A stretch of DNA of 64,000 nucleotides from Aedes albopictus (taxonomy: Eukaryota > Arthropoda > Insecta > Diptera > Culicidae), in the NCBI RefSeq assembly GCF_035046485.1, contig NC_085138.1, positions 41,203,464-41,267,463 of the forward strand. The letters run 5' to 3'. Both the position numbers and the translations under genes were made by a program. Below, in pieces: positions 24,301-36,300 of this stretch (positions within the stretch are counted from its first letter, which is position 1; each line of letters begins with the position of its first letter). The notes beneath the pieces are model-generated. The model made no database searches. It was not told the DNA's origin and saw only the letters and a list, made by a program, of their open reading frames with translations.

Positions 24301-27300
24301 AGCGGGTTGGAATAGAGGGCAAAGAAGACAGTAAGGTAGAGGCTAGAGAGTAGGGTGAAGAATTGAGATGAGATTAGATGAGCTGAGGTTCTTTTTTGAG
24401 ATACCTTCAGGAATTCTTTCCAGGATTTCTTCAGGCATTCCTTTCGAGAATCTTCTCAGGTTTATTCCCGAGATTCCTTCAGATATTGCTTCCGAGATTG
24501 CTGTATGAATTGCTCCGGAGTTCTCTTCAGGGATTTTTGCAGGCGGTGTTTTGGAAAATCCTGAAAGGGTTCTGTTTTTCTTTTCTGCATTCTTTCAGAG
24601 ATTTGTGCTGGAATTCCTTCAAAGATTCATTACATGATTCCTGCTGTTATTTCTTAAGGGATCCCTCCCGAAAAAAAATGAAAAAATATATGTTTCTTCC
24701 GAGATTGTTTTCAGGCAACCCTAGATCATAGAGACATCTTCTATGGTTCTTTCAGGAATGCCTGCTCAGCTTCTGGCCGGCATTCCTGTCATGATCTCTC
24801 TAAGGAATACATCAGGTATTCTTTACGGGATTCCTTCAGGAATAACTTCAAGGATTTCTGCCAGAATTGCTTTAGAAAATCCTGAAAGGATTCTTTCAGA
24901 AATTTTACCCAGCATTCTTTCACGGATTTCTTCTGGAATTACTTCACAGATTCATTTTAGTATACTTTCAAAGTGTTCTGTCGAAACATATTCAGAGAAT
25001 CCTAATTGAATTCTTTCTATGAGCCGGGATCCTCGCTCGGGATTAATACAGCAATTCCTCTCGGGATTGCTTCTGTGATTATTTCAGGGATTCCTACCAA
25101 GCTTTCAGTTGAGATTCCCTTAGAACTCTACCAGATATGACCCTCAGAATTCCTTCTGTATATCCTCCCGGGATTCATTCGGGGATTTCACATTATCTTT
25201 TCGATGTAACTTTGATAGTGCCCAGAATAACACCATAAAATCCATATATTGTTCACGAATAAAGAATCATGGAGTAGTACAAAAATAAGTGGAGAAACCG
25301 TGTAGAGTATATCTGGTTGAAATTTTATATCAAAACATGCAATGATGACGAACCTGAGCGTGTTAGTAGAATACCTGTAAATACGAGACACCGAAGACGA
25401 CCATATAGTTGAGGCCGAAATACGTATATGTCAAAGGAGACAAATTAAATGGAACAGTACTTAACACGATTTTCTTTTTTAAATATAAAAAACTTCTGAA
25501 AAATTTACGTATGGTGAGTACGTAAAGGGAGTTTGTGGGGTGCTGAAGGAAAAACTCAATTACTTTATTAGAAATAATTATCTGTGTAAAATCTAACTTC
25601 TTAAGTATTTTAACTTTGCTTATGCCACACATAATGAGCTCTCTTTATTTGATTTGTTAAAAAAAAATTAAAAATGTTGAACACTGCAGTCGAAACTACA
25701 TGAAATTACAAGAACCATGCATTGCATACTTATAGGCGTTTAACGGGTTATATTTCTGCCCCAATTTATAAGTAATTTTTCTATTCTTTTTGAGTGGTTA
25801 TCATCTCTCTCACTTGTTTAGAGCTGCATTTCATCTATACGGATCAGAAAATAACGATAGCGTAGAAGTTGTGCTGAAGTAGAACTCGAGAAAATTATCA
25901 GATATTGAGGACCTACAATGAAGATTTTTTTGGAACTACACCATAGACTTCCATTTTTTCATCAAGTCATGCTTATTTTATTGGAACTTGACCTTTGGTA
26001 ACAAATTGATTTGAAGATTTAAATTGTGAGACACCTTGGGCGTTAACGGGTTAACAGTATAAACGCTTATCTACGGCTTCCATGGAAGGGAATAAAAAGG
26101 TGTACTCGCCTTCACCGTTTCTTTGAGTGACTTTTCCAGGCTCCGTCCTCCCGGAATTTGTTGTAATCGATGGTGGTTTTTACCCAGTGCATCTTTTTAG
26201 GCCGAAGATTTTTAATTGTACCAAATGCAAGCAGTTTGGTCACAGTGCTAGCTTTTGCGACAACAAGCCCCGTTGTGGCAAGCGCAAATGCTCATTTAGA
26301 GGACTCTTGTACACAGGAAGCGGAAAAATGTAGCTACTGTGGCGGAGATTCACATGACTTGCACGAATGCCCGGCTTACAAAAGACGCATTCAAAATGAG
26401 AGTCGCTCTATTGTTAGGCACTCCAAACAGACTTATGCGGAAATGGTAAAATCTAAGAACTCGTCCGCTACCATGTCTGAATCAGCTGTCCCAGTTGAAA
26501 ATCCCTATCAGGAGTTGTCTTCCGATGATCAGGACGATGGCGAAACTGATGAGGGTGGATCTCCTTCGGAGGTACACGCACCTGGAAAAAGGAAGTCAGG
26601 ATCTTCCCCGGGATTGCGCCGAAAGGTCTTTTTGAAGTCTTCCCTCAAAAGTTTGCCTAATGTCAAAGAAGACGGGGTAAACTTAAAAACTCCGAAGAAT
26701 CAGGTTCCTTTAGCTTCAGATCCATGTTGTAGCAAGAACCTGTCACCCCCGTCTCCGCCTGTTAAATGCACTTCAAAGAGAAATATTCGACAAGGTAGCA
26801 AAAAAAAGCTACTGAAGCGAGGACTGTTTACTTTTGGGGTTCTCGTGGATCGCTTATATGATGCCTTCGGCCTTCCAGAACCTTTTAGAGTCATTATTGA
26901 TATGTTTATATCTACAGTAGAAGAATATCTTCGGAATCTGACACAATCATGGCCCCTCCTTGCTGCGATCAAATCTTTCGATGGATAATTCATCAAGTGA
27001 GGTACAAGATATGATCACTGTGCTACAGTGGAACTGTCATAGTCTAAAACCTAAATTAGACCTGCTTAAGTTTTTGATTCACAACTCTGACTGTAATATA
27101 TTTGCCCTTTGTGAAACATAGCTTTCTTCTGAAGATGAACTCAACTTCCACGATTTTAACATTATACGCCAGGATCGAGATGACCATTAATGGGAAAGTT
27201 CTTTTGGGGATCAAAAAGACTTACTCATTTTATCGAATTCCGATCGCGACTCACCCTGGCGTAGAAATAGTCGCTTGCCAAATAAACGTAAAGGGTAAAG

Positions 27301-30300
27301 AACTTTGCGTAGCTTCCGTTTATATACCTCCAACAATTTCTATTAACCGCCGACATCTTTGGAATGCAGTTTCTTCACTATAACATCCAGTTTTAATTCT
27401 GGGTGATATGAACTCACATGGTACTGGGTGGGGCGAACCATATGACGATCACAGGGCGGGCATTTTCTATGATTTATGCGACGATTTTAACTTGAACGTT
27501 TTGAATACAGGTGAAGTGACACGTATTGCATCTGACGGCAAAGAAAGTCGTCTTGGCCTATCACTGGGATCAAGTTCACTATCATTCGATTGCTCGTGGA
27601 AGGTGATCGAAGATCCTCATGATAGTGACCACTTGCTCATTATAACCACCATCAAACATAATAGTGAAAGGTCAGACCTACCAATTCAGGTTCCTTTTGA
27701 CCTCACTAGGGGGCTGTCCATAAACCACGAGGTCATTTTTTGGGACTTTTCAACCCCCCCCCCCCCCCCCCCGCCATACATTTTTTTTTATTTGTCCATA
27801 TAAAATGGTCATTGCACGAACACCCCCCCCCCTCCCCCCTAATGACCACGTGGTTTATGGACAGCCCCTAGGAATATCGATTGGCAACAATTTGCAGCAG
27901 CGGTATCCTTTGGAGTTGAATCATTCAATCCACTCCCACCTTTGAATGAGTATCGATTCCTGTCTGAACTGATTTACACGAGTGCTTTAGAATCACAAAA
28001 AAGGCGTGTCCCAAGTGCAACCTTCAAAAGAAGACCAGCCACACTAGAGTGGGATGATGATTGTACCCAGTTATATCATAAAAAATATGATGCTTTCAAA
28101 GCTTTTCGTAGACATGGTACTTCAGATCCTTATCAAGAGTACGCTAAGCTTGAAAGACAGCTGAAAACCTACTGAAAGCAAAAAAGCGTAGTTATTGGCG
28201 ACATTTCATTGAGGGTCTCTCAAGAGAAACTTCGATGACAACGCTTTGGAGAGTGGCTCGCAACATGCGAAACCGCTCATCCTCTAATGAGCGTGACGAA
28301 TACTCCAATCGCTGGATATTCAACTTCGCAAAAAAGGTCTGCCCAGACTCGGTCCAGGCTGAACCGCTCTCTAGGGAAACTTCCTCAAGAGACGGCTCTC
28401 TGGACAGACCATTCTCCATGCTGGAGTTCTCTATGGCTCTTCTTTCATCAAACAATTCAGCTCCGGGACGCGATATGATAAAGTTCAATCTTCTGCCTTT
28501 GGCCCAATCCTTACCCTGTCCATCCCTCAAAATATAACCTTCTAACCTCGAGCTGCCACGAGTGCTTCCACCCATTACTAACAGATATCATGAAAAAGTT
28601 ATTGCTCTGTATAATGTATACTATTAAGTACAAAAAAAGATCTTCGGCTCCGCAAAGCGTTATACGCGATTGAGCCCCAAATAAATGAACTAGATAAAAA
28701 AAAAATTACAGTCCTCTGTGCTTGATTTGTTTGCCAGAAAAAGCTATCAGTGGCAAGTGCAAAAAAAATATTATTGTAGGCTAATAGCTGATATCAGGTA
28801 TCAGGTAAATTGGTAAATCGCGTATCAAGCTAATTGCTGAGCACATAAAGATTGGTGAGAGAACACAGAGCGACTGATAAGTTTTAGGACCAAATTAAAA
28901 ACAACTTTTTTTGAAAAAAAAACCATCTTATTTTATGCTTTCATAAAAAAAAAAACAAAATTTTTCTTGAATAATTACTCAATATGAAATATTTAGTGTA
29001 GAGCAAAAAATTTATAGGTAATTTTCCACCACATTGTCTCAACTTACTCTTCAACCGCTTTCCAACCGGATCGCAGGGCACCTCACCGAGGGCGCACTTC
29101 AGTTGCCGCATGAGATACCGCTTGTCGTTGAGTGCTTTGTCCAGTGCTTCATCCGATACCTGCGATTTGTTCGGTGTACTGATACTACTGCTACCACTAC
29201 TGCTACTGCTACTGCTGCCGGTGGCCTCGGGCGTTGCCGCCGTAGTTGGTGTTTGACCGGCTACCTGTGTGATCGCTAGGGTGCAAACCACCGCCAACAG
29301 CAGCGTGACTAGCATCGTACACGTGGTGGAGAGCGGCGCCGCCGACAGTCGGTTGACCTGCGTGGAGCGAACGGGGAGAAAAATTGAAGAAACATGAAAC
29401 TTTTAGTGCACTTTTGAGCTGGGTCTTTGTGAAAGAGTGGAGCGAAGAAGAAAAAAATGCTCTTTCGAAATTTCTTAGCAGACGCGCGGCGCGCACATTA
29501 CCTACTGCGGGGCGGCCAAGTCCTGGCGACAAAGTATGTGTAATGTAATGAAATTTAAACCCCTTGAATGGCGCTTGGGACACCATGAAGCTAAATTGGA
29601 ACTTTTATGAGTTTGGACAAGGTCGGGGAGAACTGTGGCACGGATTAGAGGCGGGGTACTTTAATCTTCACCATTGTGTGGTAGCGGTACTTATTGCATT
29701 GGTGTTTGCGTTGTTGCTCATTCGAAAGCATAAGTGTATGTTTGCCGTTTCAAGTTAGGGTGGTTAATGAAACGACGCTATGTCAAAGCGAGCAGCTCGA
29801 TATGTGTAAATGAAATAAAAAGAGATTTGGTACCAGCTGGAATGCCATTGGCAAATCCAAACGAGCGTTGCGGTGCTGAACGGCCAATTAAAGGGTTACG
29901 GAGGTTGAAATAACTATTGGCTTCATTCTTTGTTTGAGCACCATGCTGTGTAGCTTTGCAGCCAAGAGAATTATTTGAGCAAGTTATTTTAGCGATTATT
30001 TTCCTCCCAATGCTGACATAAATTGTCGATTGATACTGATATTGTAAGTTTTCAGGACAAATTGTTTGTTGATATCCCCGAAAATGTTTCTTTTTTTTGC
30101 AAAAATCTGACCCAGAATATTCCAGAAAATTCAGTAGGTACATAATTCTAGAATGGATTATTTTTCTTTTTCGTGCAATAAAAAATGATGAATGACTTGT
30201 CTAGAAAAACAAAGAAAACAATTTCCCACATTTGAAAAGATTTTCACGGAATGTAAGCTATTGTGCTCTGGTTATTGGGCACCTATTATTCGCCCTGCGC

Positions 30301-33300
30301 CTCCTTCTCCTTCCATTGCTTTTGTGCATAAAGAGCTTGATGGAGTCCCCAGGTATTTTATTACAAGTCAAAGTATGAAACACCAGCGGGCGTTTCGTCT
30401 CATACAATTTCCTAATATTCAATTGGTAGTACTTCATCGAACTGTTAATTGAATTGAAAAATACTTACGTTCCAGGCTGATAACGTTTATAGATCCGATT
30501 ATCCTTACTCAAGGGAGTTCTCGTAGATTCTCAAACAGACATAGAACACACCACTTGGAAGCACATAATTGCATGAGGCTGTGCAAACAAGAGTTTCATA
30601 CAAGTTGTGCATGTAGGTCCGATAACTTATGCCCAAGAAAGTTGTTAGGAAATCTTATATTGTCCCAACCTGTTCTCATCTCTCATCCCTGAACTTCCCT
30701 TAACTTTACTCGCTGCTTTTTTTCCGTAAATCAACTTTAGTTAAGTCATAAGTACTTCAACTGTTTAGAACACAATAAAATTCCTTTAAGGTAAAGTTAC
30801 CTTTATAGAAGCATAGATTTCATAGAAGTTCCTAAAGATATTTTACTTAAATGCATTCTACCTAAATAGAGGTTGCAGATTATAGTGATGTTGCAATGTT
30901 CAGTGGTTCTTAAGCTGTGGTCACGGGCCATGCTGATTTCCCAAGAACCGAAAATGTGAACACAAAGTGGAAATGATCTGCAGATTCTGCGTATCAGGCA
31001 GCATTAATTACAAAACATTGATGTTTCAAAGCTCAGTAATTTCCAATGTGGAATCACGGGTCAAAATAACTTCTGAAGAAGTTGACGTGAGGGCAAAAAG
31101 AACAAAAACTTTCAGAATCCGGGCTCTCTTATTATCAAGATGGCAGTCATCGGTCACTATCTAACTATCCATTAGACATTTTGACCATTTCATTACATTG
31201 ACCTAAATTAGATCTTGGCAAATCACAAAATAGAAACAGACAGATCTTGGATTTTCAACCATCTTGGAATGTGGTTATTATTCATCGTTTCTTCTGTCCG
31301 GCCAGGATGTTGTTATATTTACACTCCCGATCAAAAGTTTGGAGTCACCCCCTGGAGTTTGGAGTCACAATTTTCTAAAAAAGGAATATAAACTTACGGC
31401 AGTGTCGCTGGAAATTGGGTCGACCAAATTTTAAGATAAGAGTGGTAATATAACCCATTTTCTATTAGCTTTCAACTGCTTTTTACAGAACTTAGCTAAA
31501 AAATCTAGAAAAAAAAGTATTAAGTAAATTAACTCTTCATGTCATCGACCAAAAGTTTGGGGTCAGTATCGTAAAACATGGAAAAGTGATTTGGTGATAT
31601 CTTCGTCATCTATAGTTCAATTTTAATTCCTTTTGGCTCACATAAAAGATAATTAACTAAATTTACGTTTGATATCTTTTACTTAACGTATTTAACGATT
31701 TTTGTATGTAAACATGTTATGTAAAGTTAACACATTTCACCACATTTCAAAAAAATGAGACAATTTTACGTTAAGTTTTAGTACGTAAATTTCAACAAAT
31801 ATGTGTGGTTCAATGTCTATGCAGTAAGTATCATTCATTATGTTTCAAATAAGTCAAGAAGAAATAAAATTGAATGAAAGATGACAAAGGTATCAACAAA
31901 TCACTTTTCCATTTTTTACGATGGTGACCCAAAAGTTTTGGCCGATACATCATTTTGAGGGGTGACCCCAAACTTTTGGTCGATGACATCAAGGATTAAT
32001 TTACTTAAGAACTTTTTTTTCTAGATTTTTTAGCTAAATTCTGTAAAAAGCAGGTGAAAGCTAATAGAAAATGGGTTATATTACCGCTCTCATCTTAAAA
32101 CTTGGTCGACCCAATTTCCAGCGACACTGCCGTAAGTTTATATTCATTTTTTAGAAATTTGGCAACTTTGGGTTATGTTTACATACAGCATTTTTTGAAA
32201 AAAATTCTTTTAAATCATGTTCAAAGTTTCTTTGACTTATTATTTTTTGAATGAGACCTAAGGTTTTGAAACTGACCCAAACTTTTGACCGGGAGTGTAT
32301 ATGACTTACAAAAAAAATCGAAATAAATAAAAAAAATATCATGTGGTGCTAGTTTTTGGAATTAAATAAGAAGTATCATGTTTTCATGTTTAAATGCTTT
32401 GAGATTCATGTACACAACAGACAGACGGTTTTTATCTTCCTATTGCATCACGTTGGGAACAGCACGCTGGCGTAGTGTACGGTTTGGGTAAAAAGATGAC
32501 CGTATTGCCAAAGGAGGGTTAATGAACAAATTAAGATTTTAATTGCAAAAAGAAATTGACATGCTCCGGGGGGATTCCCAATTTGTTAGACGTGCGATAG
32601 TCCTCCAAGCTACGGAGCCACTGGCCTACATCCGTCGCTTGATAGCATAGAAATAAACTTGATCTGACTATAATAAATGTCATTTTTTGAATCTTACCGA
32701 TTGCTGTGCACATTTTCGTTCTTGAAGTCAGACGTTCAGTAATACTGATTAGTTGTAGAAAAATAATAATTCCTTACTCTTTTTTCGGCGGTCCAGTCTT
32801 AAAAAAAGCGTTGATTCTACCTAATTCTCGCCGACGTTTCCTTCCTTGAATCGGACCTTCTTTAGGCCTTGACTCTAATCAACTTTGCTTGAGCTCTGAA
32901 GTCCGGTTCGATCTAATGACCTGAACGTCAGCGAGGATTAGGAAGAAACAATGCGTTCATTTTTTTTTTCAATTTATTTACTATAAACTTATTCGTGTTT
33001 TACAAGCTTAGTTTTATATTTTTTATGTCTAACACACATTGCTTGAACCAGTACAAACTTAACGAATTCTTTTGTCTTGCCATACTGTGCACCGCCAACC
33101 ACATCCCAAGTAACATTTTAAGTTTTGTTCGGCTCTACAAGAGATCTTCATGACCAATTTTATAAAACTTGCAATAAAACTGAATCATACATCAAAACCT
33201 CTTGATAACCTCTTTAAGAGTATCTTCCGGCTAAATGGACCACTCTCGGAGAGGTTTTGCAAACCGCATTAAGAGTAGCAATAAACCCGTTTTAAAACCT

Positions 33301-36300
33301 AGTTGAAATATTTCCCATTCTCGATTGTTGTTGTTTTTTTTTTTTCAACAAAAACTATGACAGCTCAAGATGCAGAGAAGCTCTTCGATGGCACGTAAAG
33401 TTCAGGAGGATACATCATTCGTAAGTAGAAGGCGATTATTTCAAAGTAGTATTTTAGTAGTAATTGTGCTGGTAGGCTTATGCGCATTCGAATTTACCGT
33501 GAATATTGGGGTTGCAGAATCATAAAATTAATGCGGTTCGAAAATAGTGAATATTATCATCTTGGAATGAAATAAATCAATTTGTGAATTTAGTAAAACT
33601 ATCCCGAATCACAAGAAAACTCAGCAGAGAGAGTTTATTTATATGAGCATGTTATGAAAATGGTTGCAAACTACCAATTCATTGCTAATTTAAGCAAAAT
33701 TAACTATTTTTCATTCACGTAAGCTAATTCTTCAATATGGCGACGACCATAATCAGCGAAAATAAAACGAAAGCAAGTTTACTTTTATGATGACCGCAAT
33801 AAACCTAGCAGTGACGTAGTTTCTGCTTTTCCACCAACAGATGTTACTAATCGAACGGGTCGCCATCTGTTGAGAGTTTTAACAGTTTTATTGCGGTAAT
33901 AATGATTGCCAGAAGGTTTACATATCGGAAAGTTTTGTTTACTCTTAAAATCTGTCTTTATGGATATCTTCAAGTATACTATAAAACAATTTATTAAAGG
34001 TTTTCATAAAAGCAGCCATATAACTGTGAGTTTTAATTATTGCTGTAATAAAACATTAATTAAAATCAAACTAAACTAATCAGCGATGGAATTGTTACTT
34101 GGGATGGCTGCTTTTCATCTTGAGTTATTTTCTGGAAATCATCGAAGTCTACACAGCTGAAAAACAAATTGCGTAATACCAACAGCCTGTCCCATCATTT
34201 AATAATGATATCATCGATAAACATTCTTTTTTAGTAGGAGTGGAATTGCCAAATAATTAGGACTGTCGCTGGTAGTTTTGTATGAAATTACTCCGCATGG
34301 AGTTACTCTTTCTGTAGTTTCATCGGGGACTCTTCAAGGAGTTCCACCAGGGATTCTTCTATGAGTTTCACCGGTAATCTCTTCAAGATTACCCCCACAA
34401 ATTTACGCAGGAGCTGCTTCGATGATTCCTTTAAAAGTTTCATCGGCAATTCCTCTGGAAGTTCCAACTGGAAGTACCATAGAAGTTCCTCCAGGAATAC
34501 CTCTAGTAATTCCCATATAAACCTAATTTGTTTTTAGACCACCATTAAACCACCACCGACACTGAAATGGGTGAAAAAACGCTCGTTGATAAAACGCTAG
34601 TTTTGCAGAAATGATTGTACTGAAGGTATGGGAGCTTATGGATTCTCAAGCATGTTTGAAACCTGGAACTGGACGTAAAAACTTGAAGTATTTTTAGGCA
34701 AAGTAGGTTTAATTGGCAAATTGAGAGATAAATTTGTGAAAAAATTCGATTCGAACCCACAACTCCGTTATCGCTAGTCCGGCGCTTTAACCAACTAAGC
34801 TACAGAACAAGTTACAACTCTGCAGAATAGAAAGTCAAACTGGATTCCAAGCACCACCCTAAACCGGGTCCGTCTTTCACAACTTTATCTCTCTTTCGGC
34901 TCTTAGATGCCAATCTCCCGCACTCTCACGGCCTACGAACAACAAGTGTGCGCGTATTGTTTTTTAGAATGTTGATATTGAAGCTCGACTGACACATACT
35001 TCGTCACCACGCGGACGGACGCACGGCCGTCCAACTGCGTTAGAGAGAACGCAACTCATGTATGATAATGATTGTTGAGCGGGGGGGGGGGGGGTTCGGC
35101 CAATGACCATTTTGTATGGGCAATTATAAAAAAATGTATGGAGCTATGACCACGCGGGGGGGGGGGTTGAAAAGTCCCAAAAAAATGACCACGTGGTTTA
35201 TGGACAGCCCCTAACAATAGCGATCAACTAGCGTCCCATGGCACAAAAAAGAAACAACAAAAACAAAAAACACCATCCAGCTCGGTCAAGGGACAGAAGA
35301 GCGACCGGTGCGATACAATAATTGAACCAGCAGCTGCTAGATCTGATAGTGACGGTGGTGATGATGATCATGATGACGACGAAAGTGAAGATGATGGAAA
35401 TACCGATGCTAACAACGAAATTGATATATCCCCGGACACCGATTCTGCGAAGCGGCGGTTGTCAACCGAATCAACGAATGGAACACGAGAAGAAAATGTA
35501 GCCAAACGATCGTGCAACGAGAGTGTTCAAAATTTCGATTCGTCTTGGAAAGTGATAACGAGATCGAAGAAAAAAGTCATGTCATAGTTAAATTGTATTA
35601 GTATTTTGAATAATCCAACACGAATGCACCTCTTTGGTGTAAAGTGTCGCAAATAAATAATAAAAACAATTGCATGAATTTGTATATTGTGAGGCAAGTA
35701 CAATGATACACTATGCCCAGGGAGTCGAGAAAATTTTCCCGACCGGAACGGAAACCGAAACCGCCGTCTCCGGATTGGCGATCCATAGCCTTAACCACTA
35801 GGCTAACTGGAAACCCAGACAATGCCCCTCCCCTACTATTCATGAATACCGTCAAGCAGTGGCGTAGCCACAAGTTTACTGTGAGGGGGGTTTGCCACGA
35901 TCAATATGTAATAACTTTTTCTATTTGACAGTCACATTTCGTTAACATCAATGAACAATAAAGCCATATGGACTTCTGCATGAATGTCTGCTGGCCTGCT
36001 TACTCTAATAGAAAATTTTAACATACGTAAGCAGAGAAAGCAGGCCAGCATAAATTCATGCAGAAGTCAATAAATTAAATTGAATTTGTAGCTTTAAAAT
36101 GGCAACGAAATATTTTTAGGTGAGTTTATGACACATCCTACCGTGAGGTTACAACGTTTTAACGCCTTTTTGGTTAGATGTTCCACTATTCCTTATCAAT
36201 TTGACCATAAACCTCAAGTATTTTTTTTCATATTCGGATTCCTTGTGAAATTCGCAGTAAATATGATCTGTTGAACATTAAGTTTCCATAGGAAAATTAT

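Larger units (their letters stand above)
26101..28710 (+). mobile_element. I-like non-LTR retrotransposon, broken
   Basis: A Gag-like zinc-knuckle region, an endonuclease region, the start of a reverse transcriptase, then a jump to a 3' untranslated end (GATCTTCGGCTCCGCAAAGC) with an A run near 28696-28706. A MITE splits it at 27710-27868. Frames are broken by stops and shifts. The sequence style suggests the I/Jockey group (mosquito I-like elements); I cannot name the family. Confidence 0.75.

Noticed and set aside
24396..25009. Two coding frames of 111 and 88 codons
   Set aside because: Arise from the degenerate TTCAGGGATTCC minisatellite; peptide text is repetitive.
29209..29586. Minus-strand frame of 125 codons over the second chemosensory exon
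   Set aside because: Shadow in another frame. It crosses the acceptor site and lacks the signal peptide and cysteine pattern.
34740..34806. True tRNA gene
   Set aside because: A- and B-boxes present but T-stem and acceptor stem do not pair; SINE head.
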